A stretch of 64,000 bases of DNA from Heligmosomoides polygyrus polygyrus (GCA_947396885.1 OX377204.1:5022001-5086000); one strand, 5' to 3'. Counted from the stretch's first letter, positions 22,401 to 37,674 are shown. A program made the numbers and translations. The notes: generated by a model from the sequence alone, not told the origin.

Positions 22401-25400
22401 CCCCTAATTTATCTCCCTTTCACTCTGAGCTGGAAGCCAATTTCTAGTCAATTTGGGGTCGGATTCATCAACGACTTACATAAATTTAACAGAGAATTCA
22501 CAGAGGAAACACAGATAACGCGGCTTATCGCTCACCATATCGTTTGGTAAGCCGCGCTATCAGGGATTTCGGCTGTAATTTTCTCTGTTAAATTGCTATA
22601 AGTCGTTGATGAATCCGGCCCATGAACTACTAATTTAGAACGATGCACCGACCCTTAACGAAAAAACCTGTTAGACCAAACTGAGAGAAAACCTTGCTAA
22701 CTTACCCTAACCTAACTAACAAAACCTAACTCTTCTAACCTAACTATAGGAAGCGCACGTCAAGTCAACATGTACGTGTTTTGAAAGGATCAAATTTGAA
22801 AAATACATTAAATACTCAACAGTGCTTCGAACAAAAATAACAAATGATTGCGTTGTTTAAAAGACAAAGGACGGCGTTACTCAATCCCTTTTGCGATGCG
22901 TCACGCTTTCTAGGTTTACGGGATGTCGTGGAGGTGATTTGAATGCGTATTTGGCCATACAATGACTTGCGGTGGCAGGTCGATGGGTAAGTCAGTCTTC
23001 CCAGGCAAGTCTGGTATCAATTCTCCGACCCCAACGGGATAAAGGGCCAGGTTGCCGAGGACGGGAAATCCGAACTGGTATCGGGTGCACGCGACAGCCA
23101 GCCCTTCTCCGGCTGCGCTACACGCAACCACAGCTTTATTTAAATAGGCTTAACATAATTCTTTTATTTTGGCGGAAACAACCTCTATGGGATTATTCCA
23201 GAGCGCTGGGAAGCAGCGAATTTTTCTCATTGTGCTAAATAAAGCTCTGGTCACATGCAAGTTACAGGATTATTTCATTTTTAGTCTTATTACACTACAT
23301 TACATAGTTGTTTTTCTACATTATAATTAATTATCCAAGTACATACGTTCTTACCAATAAAATGAAGATATACTACTAACAGGCTAACCTGGGCGCGTGT
23401 AGCGCAATCGGAGGAGGCGCGACTGCCGCGTGCACCCGATAGCAGGTTCCTGGTTCGGATTTCCCGCCCAGGCCAACCAAGCCTTCAATCCCTCCGTGGT
23501 CGGTGAATTGGTTTCAGACTTGTTTGGAAAGGATAGAGCGCTGACTTGTTCATCGGCTGGCCACCGCAAGTCATTGTATGCCCAAATACGCATTCAACTC
23601 GCCTCCACGAAATCCCGTAGAAGTAGAATGCGTGGCGCATCCCAAAAGTGGTTGAGTAACGCCGTCTTTTATCCTTTTTATCCTTTGGGCTAACCTTGGT
23701 TTTCAGAAAATGAAGTGATCTTACGACCACCTAAAAGTGGTAGAACACCCCTTAGCCTAGAAAGACGACCATATCTTACTACATCATTAGAAAAATTCAT
23801 TCATTCAGAAAACCATAAGTGCCAGGTCCGCCCATGTTTTGAAGACAACACTGGCCGGCGGTGTTTCACTGACGACATCTCCTCGTCTACCGAACGAAAC
23901 AACTCATGGTCATCCTCTCTGTGAGGACAAGGACAACGGGAGGATTTTCGGATCGCGCCGTAAAACGTTATCGTAAATATCCGAGACGGTCGACGATTTC
24001 TCACAGCAGCCGCCGCCCTCTAATTGCCACCCTGGATCGGTTGGCATCAAAAACAAAGCCGTCACAGTCCCTCTTCAACCACAGTAGCCAGACTTAATGA
24101 CTTCCTCCACACCCTTTGGAACTGTCACCGAGACAGATAAGGAGACTGCGACAGGAAAGACTTCAACCAAAAACTTATCTGCCTGATCAGAGTACTACAA
24201 TTTACGATATAGGGATCGCAGAGCGATAAGCGGAACACATAAATGGGACCACTTTTGATTCTTTTTCATTCTTTTTCGACGAGGAGTTTGTCAAGATTTT
24301 CGCCGAATACAGCCATTGACTAGTAGCCGATCAAATCCGCGAGCAAGAATTGGGTAATAAAATCAAAAAACCACAGTCTGTGAGAATAGCAGAACGAGAA
24401 GAATCAATTAGAAGGCAAGAGCAAACAGGAGACAGAAGACAGAAGTAGGTTGGTGTTTTCCGTTATGGTAGAGAATGCCTACTTTCCATTTCGACCGTCA
24501 CAATCAGTCCAGGCCAGAGTTTCCGCATTTCTCCTCGATAGAATGCAAGGTCCTATAACTAGGACAAGAAACCTTGGCACCAAATTCAGCACGATTTCCT
24601 TGTTTTGGAAGCCTTCCATGTCCAATATTTCCGTCGATTTTCAAAGCTTCCGTTTTCGTCGTCGCAAAAATCCAAACTTTGGAAGTATGTGCTAGTTGCT
24701 AATGTGAGCAGCAAGAGGAGGCAGGAGCTCTGCGACAACCAATCACAACCAATCAGAGCGCTGAACGAACACTGAATGACACGCCCATCCGAAGCGGCAT
24801 GACTGACTGATGCATTCTTGCCTACCATGCTGTCCGCATTAACGACTAGAACCAAATGTTTTATCGGATGGTCTTTCTTTCTCCTTGAGACAGCTGTACA
24901 AAAGCTTTTAGTACTTGCATGAAAACTGACACTGGAGGGTAAAGACTTATACGGCACCCATGGCGCAGTCAGGTAGAGGTTGCGTTGATCAAAAGGCAAT
25001 TCTACCTAGGACTCGTAGTCAGACTGGCAGAGCATCATATCCTTATGGAGTGGGTGAATGGGAACCAGACTTGCATAGAACACACTGATGAATTTACAGG
25101 GCCACGAGCTGACGTATGAGTATATTCACATTTATCTTCGTTACGTGGAAATAGACTGCGTGGCGCATTCCGAAACGAATTAGCATTAGAGTTTCCTCTC
25201 CTTGAAATACTGCGCACGTAGCGCAGTCGGATGAGGTGCTGGCTGAACACATTTGCTTAAGCCTGAAGCGGCTGGTAGAGAGGCTATATGTTGTTACAGG
25301 ATGTTTTCTTGCGATCAAAACTCTTGCGCCAGGCGGGACTCGAACCCGCGTCTTCTGCTTTCCGGGCAACGATGTTCGCCCTACACCACCGGCGCTGTTT

Positions 25401-28400
25401 GACCGCACGTAACATCCGCGATATCCTCGAGGTGTTGCTGGCTGTTTCGTTGCACCGATAGATAGCAGAAGCACCAGGTTCCTGGTTCGGATTTCCCGCC
25501 CGGCGCACCAAGCATTTTATCTATGCGGGGTCGGTGAATTGGTACCAGACTTGTCTGGGGTGGATAGAGCGCTGACTTGTTGATAGGCCAGCCGCCGCAA
25601 GTCATTATTGCCAAATACGCCTTCAAGCCACCTCCACGACATCTCGTAGAAGTAGAACGCGTGGCGCATCCCGTAAAGTATTTTAGTAGAGCCGTCCTTT
25701 ATACATTATCCTTTATCCTCATTGAAACAAGTCGACTACAATGTATGAATTCTGGCATAAAATAAATTGACATACTCTTCGTGAATAGATTCACTCACAT
25801 TCAGTTTTCGCCAGTTCAAAGAAGATAAGATCATTGGCTATAGAAAATAAAGAAAAAATCGGCGAAAAATATTAAAATACAAACATTAAAACATATAAAT
25901 AAAGTGTAGAAGAATCAAGGGCGGCGTTACTCAATCCCTTTTGGGATACGCCACGCATTCATGCCGTGGAGGCGATTTGAATGCGTGTTTCGTCATAGAA
26001 TGACTTGCAGTGGCCAGCCGATGAAAAAGTCAGCGCTTTGTCCTTCTCATACAAGTCTGGTAGCAATTTACTAACCGAAAGGGATGGAAGACTTGTTTGG
26101 CTTAGACGGGAAGTCCGAACTAAGAACCTGGTATCGGGTGCACGCGACAGCCGGCGCCTCATCCGACTGCGCTACACGCGCCCATTAGAACAAATGGATA
26201 TATTACAACATTAAAAAGACGAAATTAAAACATTAAAATTCAAAAACTCTATATTTAATATTACTTTTTGGCTAATACTAATATTACTTTAATACGTTTA
26301 ATAAATAGAAAATAAATATAAGACGCTTAATAAATGCACAAGGGCGCGTGCAGCGCAGTCGGAGGAGGCGCGACTGTCGCGTGCACCCGATACCAGGTTC
26401 CTGGTTCGGATTTCTCGCCCAGGCCAACCAAGCCTTCCATCCCTCCGGGGTCGGTGAATTGGTACCAGACTTGTCTGGGAAGGATAAAGCGCTGACTTGT
26501 TCATCGGCTGGCCACCGCAAGTCATTGTATGGCCAAATACGCATTCATGCCGCCTCCACGACATCCCGTAGAAGTAGAATGCGCTGGCGCATCCCAGAAG
26601 GGATTGAATAACGTCGTCCTTTCTCCTTATCCTTTTAATAAATGCATAAATAAAAATCATAAGCTATGAGGAGTCGTATTAGATGGAAGAGGGGCAGTGT
26701 TATTTTCTTTCCCCTATTTATAAAGAAAAAATTTTCATCTATACTGTTATACTATCCCTATCTCACCAAGGAAGTGTCTTAGGAAGTTGAAGCCAACCAT
26801 TTTTTTCATCAAAAAGTAATTTTCCACGCAGTCTTTCAAGGCCTGATTCAATTTTTTTTCACAAAAACCATTGTAAATGCCGGCTGAAAATATTTGCTCG
26901 GGTTGAACATGATTCTCGAAGAGAATCTTTGAAAACGAGACAAAATATGTTTAATGAAATGGTTGGCGAGTAGTTGGAGGGTGATGTGGGAACCAGTGGA
27001 GGGATGAGAGCCTTTTTAACCAGGAATATTGGAAATTAATTCGCAGCACATCTGATCTGTGTAAAAAAAAGAGCTAATGAGACCGAAAATCCGAAAGTCC
27101 ACGTCTGCGCAAAATTACTGACCGCGACGGACTTCTAGGCATGAAATAAAATCAGTTAACAAAACGATTTTCGTGCGCAATATGGGGAATACATAATGTT
27201 GATCTACGCAGTGAACGATTGCTGATCGAAAACTGTTCGATAAAATCAATTTTTGTTCGGCATTGATCGATGGAAATCAGACGGACGCCATTATAATGGC
27301 CAGCTGAACGGCTTTCGCAGGAAGTAAGAGGGATGAATTCTGGAATGATGGTACTGAAAATCCGATGAAATTATGATGAAATCAAATCATTGAAATATTA
27401 CGTGCTAGAAAGATCTTGAAATTGACAATGAATATTAAAAAATGAAATTAAATGAATTTATAAATAAGCGGAAAAGGAGTACCTAGGCTTAAAGGGGAAT
27501 ACAACAGAATAAAAGCTGTTTTCAGCAACGAAAGTTGGATGGACAGCGACACGAGGTAATGGGGATCTCCAAGACAGGACGATTACTCAGAAAAAGCCAC
27601 AGTCGACAGTGCGAGAACAAATTCTCCAATGAAAACCAGCAACGGAATACACAGCCCAGCGGTTTCAACAACGCTCTCGCATCCGAAAAACATCAGCGTT
27701 TGGTGTCGGCTCGGGAAAAAACTAGGACTTGCGACGACAAACGATCACTATCTGCCCCCACCGAGGCTCCAACAAACGGGGTTGATGCTTATAGGGATAA
27801 ACGGCGCCATCGTTGATGAGGTCGTCGTGACCACGATGAGCAAGCACGTCATCGGAAAAGGTGCAGCAACATACATACATACCATCTCAATGATCGCGGG
27901 ACCTTCACGCTGCACGAACGGATATGCCGGAATCCAGCCTTATCTCCTTCTCACATCGGCAACACGAGACGGGACGATCGTCAAACAAGGGCGACATGTG
28001 ATCGCCCAATACACCTATACCTCATGACAAGGAAAACATACTGAATGAGGACTCTCCGAAAAAACCGAGCGACCACCCTGTAGCTCCCATGGGGAAATGA
28101 TGAAATGCATCCGAATTCAGCCAGTAAATTCAGCATGCATAGCCTAATCTCGAGCTCATAGATGCACATCTTCTGTTCAGCTCCAGGACTACTGGCACGT
28201 GAGAAGCGGGGTATGAGAAGGCGTGTGGTCAAGCTGATAACAGTCCTGAATCCCTCAACGACATTTGGGCCTGTGAAGGCGGCGGACAGATCGAAACACT
28301 AGACTGCTCCGTAAGACTCATCCACCTTAAACCCGCGTTCGGCACAGAAGCACTGACAAACTATTTGCTCTTTTCTTTCTTGGAAACCTAGTTTTACAAA

Positions 28401-31400
28401 GGAAAATTTCAGGATGAATCTTTAAAGGTTCTACGATTAGTAGTGCAGCAGTTATTAAAATAAAAAAGACAGTGACAAGTGACATGTCAGGAATGCGTCG
28501 TGCATTCTACCCCTGCAGAGTGTTGTGAAGGACTGGATACCTACATGAGCTCTGGGGCCGGATTCATCAACAATTAAACCCATGGGTATGCGGGGTATAA
28601 GGGGTAGAGATAAGGTAAGACTCAGAGACACAGGCTTCATCGTGGGTATCTCTACCCCCTATACACCCGGGTTACTCGTTGATGAAACCGACCCCTGGAT
28701 CGACTTGGTAATGCGTAGCGCAGACGAACGAGGCGCCGATGTCGCGAGCACGCAGCCAAAATCAGTTCATGAGTCGCTCCCGCTCAGACTAACCGAGCCT
28801 TTCATCCCTTACGGTTCACTGAATTAGCGTCTGACATCTCTGTTAAGGATAAAGTGATTATCTGTACACCGCTGAGGGCGCGTCTAGCGCAGTCGGAGGA
28901 GGCGCGACTGTTGCGTGCACCCGATACCAGGTTCGTGGTTCGGATTTCCCGCCCAGGCCAACCAAGCCTTCCATCCCTTCGGGGTCGGTGAATTGGTACC
29001 AGAATTACCTGGGAAGGATAGAGCGCCGACTTGTTCATCGGCTGGCCACCGCAAGTCATTGTATGGCTAAATACGCATTCATGTCGCCTCCACGACATCC
29101 CGTAGAAGTAGAATGCGCTGGCGCATCCCAGAAGGGATTGAGTAACGCCGTCCTTTATCCGTATCCTTATCCTGTACACCGCTAGCCATTGTATAGGCAA
29201 ATTACCATTCAAATTGCTTCAAGTAGAAGTAGGGGCAGATACCACGATGGTTTCCACCGCCTTTACACTTTTTCTTCATGCAGTCAGTTTTGGAAACCAT
29301 AAAGGATGGACGATGATAAGCCCTTGCGGTATGCGCCATGTCATCAGCTTCCATTGACGACGTGGAGGTGATTTGAATGCGTATTTGGCCATATAATAAC
29401 TTGCTGTGGCCATCCGATGAACAAGTCTGCGTTTTATCCCTCCCAAGGGATAGAAGACCTGGTCAGCCTGGGCGGAAATCTGAACCAAGAACCTGGTATC
29501 GGGTTCGCCCAACATCCTGCGTTTCCTCTGGCTGCACTACCACACGTCCAACTAAACGATAGAACCCGAGAAGAATCTCTGGCTGTCTGGAACGGCAGCC
29601 ATAAATTACACTAATCTTATCGAAGCGATTGAGAGTAGTTTCCATTCTGGACAGCGTCCTTCTCAGGCTGACCGATGTATTAGAGGATAACCATTAGATT
29701 CACATCAGAATTCACATTGATTTATCGACAAGCGTAAAAAATATGTTGCGAACCCATTCATGAATACGCCACTCATCAGTTTTATCTTTATAGTCGGAAG
29801 GAAACGAAATATGCCGTCTAAATACTGCAATGACCCGCAGAAGTATTAGGTTGTCCCACAAGTCCTTGCAGTTTTTTTCAACGATTCACTGCAGATTTTG
29901 CCGGCGGTCTCTTGCATAGTGCTGCATAGCTGTCAAAAGCGAACGATTTGTTCTATCAGACCATGTGTTGCATTTCTTTTTTATCATGAATTTTGTCAAT
30001 TTTTAGGTCGTTAAAGTGAGAAAGTGAAAAAGTGGCCATCTGCGCACTTGTTCTCTCCACTTAGTTTTGTAATTTTTTGCGCAGTTTTTTATAGCACTTG
30101 GAAGGTGATGTTCTGTACTACAAGAATATGTGTTGGTGCTATTTTCTCACTTGCCCTTTATTCATTTTTAAGCCATCAAATTTGGGAATTCCGACTTTTC
30201 CGTCCGAATTTTTACCAAAACTCCGGTTCTGTGGTTGAACTTTTTTGCTTGGTGTTATATGTCGTTTGGAAGAGGATGTCTTGCTCAGTAAGAATTTCTA
30301 CCGCGTTTATTGGCTCCCGCTGATTTCTGTCGAATATCAACAACTAAAGAAGGAGAAGGAGTTGTTGGTGAAGACGATTTTTCTCTTTTTGGCATTTTGT
30401 TGACATTCAACAGAAATCAATAAACGCGACACAAGTTCTCATAGAGCAAGACATTCTCTTTCGAATGGCATATAACACCAACCCAAAAAGTCCAACCGCA
30501 GAGCAGGAGCTGTCTGGAAAAACAACAATCCTCCTTCGGACGTCCCAATTTGATGACGTAAAAATCAATAAAGGGCAAGTGAGAAAATAGGACCAACACA
30601 TATTCTTGTAGTACAGAGCATTGCCTTCCAAATGCTCCAAAAAACTGCGAAAAAAATACAAACCTAAGCGGAGAAAATAAGGGCGCAAATGGCTACTTTT
30701 TCACTTTTTCACTTTTCTCACTTTTCACATTGACGACCTAAAAATGGACAAAATTCGTGATGAAAAAAGAGATGCAATACATGCTCTGATAGAGCAAATC
30801 ATTCTCTTTCGAAAGCTATGCAGCTCTATGCAAGAGTCCGCTAGCGAAATCAGCAGTGAATCGTTGAAGAAAACAGGGGGGCTTATGGGACAACCTAATA
30901 GATGAGTCACAAAGACATGCGAGACTTCTTCTCGCCAACTCTAAAGCACTGCATCAGCTGCATTGTCAAAGCGGTCAGTTTTTGCGCTCGTAGGTGATGT
31001 TAACCCCTTCGCGACAATGTAGGACAATGCTGTCTGACACGTGTTGGCAGCATTTGACAACTTCAGGCGATCCTAGGTGAAAACGCAAGGATTTTTCTGG
31101 AAGAATTCATTCTCTTTCCATCATTTGTGGCCCATCTTGCACATTAGAGTTTCCAGAGTGAAAGCGAGCAAACCAACGGTGATACTGCGCTCAGTAAGGT
31201 GGACCTCATCATAAACATCACAAAATGCTTCAAAGCGTGCACCAAATTTTTGCCCTTTCGGAAGTAAAGCAAAAAGATAGGACGATAATGGTCTCTCTAA
31301 TTATCCATTTTGATCCTAATTTTTTTATCAGTTTGTTTTCACTAAGGACGCTCAGTTTTCTAAAAAAGATAGCTCAAAGCCTAGCCTCTAAATCACTACT

Positions 31401-34400
31401 ACATAAAAATATCTAGTTCACGCCATCTATGAGAAAAACGACGATAATTATCGAACAACCCAATAATTGAGATATGGAAGCGGCTGAGCGGCTGTAAGTT
31501 TTCTCATCCAAACCAAATCAAGCCGTACAAGGGTACATGTGGAGAAATGGTTAGCAAAGGCCGATTCAGTGTTTATCCTGAATTAATGTTGGTTTCGAAC
31601 TGAAGGCGCTCCGAGAACATCGAACATGGTGATGGAACAGTAAATTACCCCCAAAAAGGAGAAACAGCTATGTGCGCACTGAATGGATGGTCCAGTCCAA
31701 GAGTTGAATGACGATCAGGACAGCAACTTTGAACTTTCTACGCATCTAAGTAAATTTGCCGTAGCAGGATAAAGGACAAAGGACGGTGCTACTTAAACCC
31801 TTTTGGGATGCGCCACGCATTCTACTTCTACGGGATACTGTGAAGGAGATTTGAATGCGTATTTGGCCATACAATGACTTACGGTGGCCAGGCGACTAAC
31901 AAGTCAGCGCTTTATCGTTCCCAGACACGTCTGGTCCAATACACCGACCCCGAAAGGATGGAAGGCTTGGTTGGCCCAAGCGGGAAATCCGAACCAGGAA
32001 CCTGGTATAGGGTGCACGCGACAGCCGACGCCTCCCCCGACTGCGCTACACGCGCCCATACCGTCGCAGAAGAATCATAAAATAATCGCGAGACGTTGAA
32101 AAACAGCATGGATGAAGGCCGATATTCAGAGATAGGTCCATCCGGTTCCAAGCTTGCTAGATTGACTGTAGAGAGTTGAGTCAACTCACAACAAATCATC
32201 AAGGCAGCCTGCAAAGTCGTTCCCGGCAGCCCTTCAAAGATGGTCGCAAAAACGATTTGTCCAAGGCCATACCTCGCCCCATACAACAATGCGCTTGGAC
32301 ATTAAGTGAGGCATGGGTAACAACCGGTTTTTCAGCGTTCAAAAATAAAGCCAGGAGTTCAACGAGCTGGAAACCTAAGCGTTTGAATTCCGCTACACGG
32401 AAGCGGATGTAGCGGTGCGTAAGACACTCGACTGCGACCAACTGTTTTTGAAAAGGAACGCCACGTAGTAAATCTCAAACACTTGAGGCGAATATTAGAA
32501 CCGCTTCCGGAGACACAGAAAAGTCTGTCAGGTCCGAGGTGAGCACAATGTCAAATATTTTATAGATCAGCCAACTGAAAAAGAATCGAGAATCACCAAC
32601 AGACAACGGAGCCCTGTTAAAAGTCCTCCACTACTTATTATACAGGGTGTATCGAAAAAGAATGTGAATACTATTGAAAGGTGATAGCTTTGCTGCCAGG
32701 AAAGGTATTGAAGACGTTATGAGCTGATATGAAACTGAGATCTTCTAACATATGAGTGATGGGGATTGCGGCGCAGTACACTCGTCTTTTCTCATTTTGC
32801 GCACTATTGATTGTCTTTCGCTTGAATACTTGCCATAGTTTTCCATAAAATAGCAGTATCGATTGATTTGTGTTTCGCTTAAAGTCAAAAAAATTTAAAA
32901 AACACTCTACAGCTTGCGGGAAAATGCAGGGTATCCTAGAAAAAATTCACATACTGTTCAAAAAGTTCTACATTCTGCTAGTGAGGCTTTTGGAGATATG
33001 TCTAGAACCCATATAAAGCACAAAATAGCAATAATTCTGTGACATGCTGTGATGTCAAGTTTGCGCCATGCACCCGTTCGAAGCCTTCCATTTCAGAATC
33101 GATTCATTGCGCATAGGCTGAATGCTTGTAACATTGTCGTGACTAGTTGACCACATTAACCTGTACAGCACTTCATTCATCGTTTAAAACGTGACAGTGC
33201 ACAACAACTTTTGGCAAAATGCGAGGCATCCTTAAAAAACCCTAAGCGCTATATTTAACGCCATACCATGGCTGATAGTAAGGACTTTGAAAATTTTAAC
33301 GGTTCACATAATGTTGCAGTGTTCTGTCAACTTTTAAACGTTAAAAAAGTGCAGTACAGGGTAATGTGGTCAGTCACTGACAAGATTGTAACAAGCATTT
33401 TGCCAGTCACAATCAATCGATTCTGAAATGAAAGTTTCAGAAGGGTGCGTGGCGCAATCCTGAGAACTTGCATGAAAAATAATTTTCGCTATTCTGCGCT
33501 TTCATATCCAACAGTTGGTGCATTTAAGATAGCCTGCATTTTAACGGAAGATGTAGTGTAAGCGTTAAACCTTAAAAGAAGCACAAATCCATCTAGTCAA
33601 TCTAGTCAGTCTTTATGGGTAATATGAGAAGAATTCAGGAGAAACACAATCAATCGGGTATATCTGACGAGTGCGTGGCACAATCCTTCCCACCGCTCGT
33701 ATGTCGGAAAACTTCCATATCCCTCCACTTCCACCTTAACTTGTACAGCATTTTTACTGAGAGAAATTATCAACTTTCAAATATTCAGTGTACACAGTTT
33801 TTTAGACAGCCTACATAAATTGGAGAAGATTAACTTCAAATGAGCCATTGTACAGGCTAGATGCGGAGAGAAATGACGTCCATGATATTCCGAAGAGGTA
33901 TAAGGTTAGTGCATAAGTTCTCGGACACTTGATCCCTCCTGAATTGAAAGCGCATTTTCCCGCCAAATTTCTCACACGTATCAACGCGTAAATGATCGAT
34001 CGATAGAGAAAGGAAAGGGCTACAAAACTGTTCCTATCATTTACTTCTGCGTTGTTAACGTCAGGTATTATGGCTAAGCAATTCATCCCAACTGAGACGC
34101 ATATTCGGCACGTCATGTTATTCCTGCATCAATCTGGCCTCAATGCCAACGAATCGTATCGTCGCCTGAAGGATGTTTACTACGAGAGTGCTCCTGCTCG
34201 AAGTACTGTGTAGCAGTGGTTCTCGAAGTTTGCAGTTGGTGAATTCTCCGTTGAAGATGATGGACGAGAAGGGCGTCCGATGACACTGGATTGGATGGCC
34301 TCCGAAGTAGAGTGGAAGCGGACCCATACCAAACCACTCGCGAACTATCAAGCACTCTTGGTGTTAGTCTCCCAACAGTCGTTCGGGGATTGAAGTCGAT

Positions 34401-37400
34401 TGGCAAGGTGCAAAATTTGGGTCGCTGGGTACCTCACGACTTGACACAACATGACATGGATCGCAGAGCCGATGCGGCTCTGTCTCTCCTTACCCTCAGA
34501 CGTACCCACGGATGGCTGGACAACCTTGTCACCGGGGATGAGAAGTGGGTACTCTACTCTAATTATCACCGGCGTGCACAGTGGGTTGACGCAGCTGGAG
34601 AGGCAGAGGACGTTCCAAAACCCGACCTTCACGTAAAGAAGGTGATGCTATGCATTTGGTGGAGCGTTCTTGGCGTAGAATACTGGGAGCTGCTAGACGA
34701 AGGGATAACGGTGACGGCAGAGGTTTACGTCAACGAACTGAGGAAGTTGAGGGCCCACCTTCAAACCGCACGAGGAGAGCAAGTGAAGGTGTATGTCCCT
34801 GATGCGAGGACGGCATCGGGGGGCAACTGAGCTAGTCCGAAAGTCCCGTAACGTAAGCAGGACCCGCGTGGCAACGCTGAATGTGGGTACGTTGACGGGC
34901 CGCTCGTGCGAGTTGGTTGAAGCACTGGAGCGTAGAAGAGTTGATTTCTGTGCGGTGCAGGAGACGAGGTGGTCCTGCCGCAAGTCAAGGGACATAGGAC
35001 GTGGCTTCAAGGCCGTTCTATGTGGAAGTCCCAGGACCACCAGTGGTGTCGGAATAATCGTCTCCGAACGATTTCGTGACTCGATTGTAAGCGTCGAGCG
35101 CTTTGACGATCGATTGATGAAGATCGTTGTCGCCGCGAAGGAGCGACTCTATCACTTCTTCTCTGCGTATGCTCCGCAGACTGGCTGCTCGGATCAAGCC
35201 AAGGAAGAGTTTTGGAGCCTGCTTGATGAGAAGACAGCAGAGGTACCGTCGAAAGATGTCATGATAGTCGCTGGTGACCTCAACGGGCACGTCGGCGCGA
35301 CGAAAGACGGGTACGGCTGTCATGGTGGGTTCGGTTACGGATCGCGTAACGCAGATGGTGAGCGTATCCTTGAATATGCGGAATCGCACAACCTCACCAT
35401 AGTGAACACCGTATTTCGCAAACGCGATTCCCACCTCATCTCGTTCTATAGCGGGAACACCAGGACTCAGATAGACTTTGTCCTTGTGAAGGATCGAGAC
35501 CGAAGTCTTGTCACAGACGCGAAGGTCGTGCCGTATGAGACGGTCGCCCCACAGTATCGACCGCTGATCTGTACTTTAAAGATCGCCCCTCCGAGGCTGA
35601 AGCAGGTCGAGCGATGCGGTGCACCAAGAATCAAGTGGTGGCGAATGAAAGAGAAGGAAGCAGCTGTGATTTCTCGCGTGCGGTTACCGACAGTCACGAC
35701 TGTCGACGAAACTTGGAAGAAAACGACCGACGCGATTCGTCACGCTGCACGGTCGGAGCTCGGCATCACGAAGCCTGGACGACGGAAGGTCGACAAGCAG
35801 GCCTGGCTGTGAGAGACAGATGACGTGAAAGCCAAAGTTCGAGAGAAGAAGACGCTATATCACGTGTTTCTCGGCGAAAAGACAGCCGATAACTGGCGGA
35901 AGTACCAAGAAGCGAAGAAAGCTGCAAAGAAGGCCGTGGCTGTTGCAAAAGCCACTCATTATGGAGATGTCAACGAGAAGCTCGAGTCGCGCGATGGGGA
36001 GCGGTATCTGTACCGACTCGCAAAGAATCGCCATCGCCAGACCGAGGACATCGAGAAGTTCTTCGGCATCAATGATGAGAACGGCCGTCTTCTTACGGAC
36101 CGCAAGAAGGCATTGAAGCGATGGCGCGATTACTTTGAGGAAATCTCTACAGTAGAATTTCCTCATCCAGCCATCCCCTCAACGGCTTCAACCCACGGCC
36201 CCGTTCAGAAGATCACCGTGGAGGAGATTGAAGCGGGTTTGAAGAAGATGAGGCCAGGCAAAGCGACTGGGCCCGACGACGTGGCAGCAGAACTGTGGAA
36301 GTCGAAGTTTTGGTACCCTGCTGAGTGGTTGGCGAAGTTCTTTAATCAGGTTGTGGCGGAGAAAAAAGTTCCTGAGAGTTGGCGCCAAAGTACGACGATT
36401 CCGATTTGGAAGAAGAAGGGCAGTCCTGCAGACTGCTCCAATTACCGTCCGATTCGCTTGCTTTCGNNNNNNNNNNNNNNNNNNNNNNNNNNNNNNNNNN
36501 NNNNNNNNNNNNNNNNNNNNNNNNNNNNNNNNNNNNNNNNNNNNNNNNNNNNNNNNNNNNNNNNNNNNNNNNNNNNNNNNNNNNNNNNNNNNNNNNNNNN
36601 NNNNNNNNNNNNNNNNNNNNNNNNNNNNNNNNNNNNNNNNNNNNNNNNNNNNNNNNNNNNNNNNNNAGAGGCCCGTACAACAAGGAGGAGGATTTCACTG
36701 CTTCGCTCGATTGGTCTATCGGCTCATCTCCTACACGTCCATCGCACCGTGACTTTCCATTGTAGCGAGAATACGGAAGCGAATCGGCGATAACGATCCA
36801 CACGGGACACTGAGCAAGAACAACGGGGCGAGCGAATTTCGAATCTTCCACGGGTCACAAATGGACTTCAGGAGTTCTTGGAACTGGACCAGGTAGCCAA
36901 TCTAAACACTTTCGGTCTCCGATGGGGTTGCGCCGTGTACCGGCCATCAAGTCGTAGAGAGTGTGTTTAATTGTTTGAACTTAAAAAACGGCAGCACGAA
37001 AAGAAAACAGTAAACAATTCGTACACTACATAACATATAGTTTGTTAAGTAGGTAAGCAGGAGTAATTAAGGAAGTAAACAGTCACAGCAACGTACATAA
37101 CAGCAGACAATATCTTAGTGAACGAATGCTCAAAAATTCTACGAAGTTTTCCTCTTGCGCTAGGAGTATGTTGGACTTGGGTAAGATCCTCTAAGCCAGG
37201 AATGTTGATCTGATTGTGTTCTGACTTGTTCTATGCAGATGCCTCGTAAAATGTGCATGGGTTTAGGCGTATTTTAATCGGTGAGAATTTTGAGATGTAG
37301 GACAGCCGATATGCTGAATATACAGGAGACTTTAGTCCTAAATTCCTGTTCCTTTCTCGGCTGTCTGGGATAAGCGGCAGTTTAGAAGAAAGAATTCGAC

Positions 37401-37613
37401 TAACGCTTTGCGTGTGAAATTCTTCTAAACCCTTTCCAGGACGTTGATCTCTTTCCTGCCGAACGGGTTGAAAACAGTTGATCCGAATTCAGCTTTGTTT
37501 CGCGGCACATTTTACAAGCACGGAGAAGGACATCAGGATGACGACTCTTCAGAACTTCGAAAAAGTTGGAGGTGCGGAAAATCAACCGCGATATCGGGAT
37601 GAGCCGGCTACTG

Positions 37614-37674
<61 letters not shown>

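Noticed and set aside
22690..22750. Telomere-like CCTAACCTAAC stretch
   Set aside because: Irregular units, not the nematode TTAGGC repeat, and only about 60 bp.
27535..28027. Two overlapping frames of 93 and 132 codons as a gene
   Set aside because: Different registers of the same DNA, no recognisable domain and no supporting splice signals.
34291..34830. 179-codon frame as an intact transposase gene
   Set aside because: It lacks the first and last thirds of mariner transposase; the N-terminal part is in another frame with a stop, and the C-terminus is replaced by LINE sequence.
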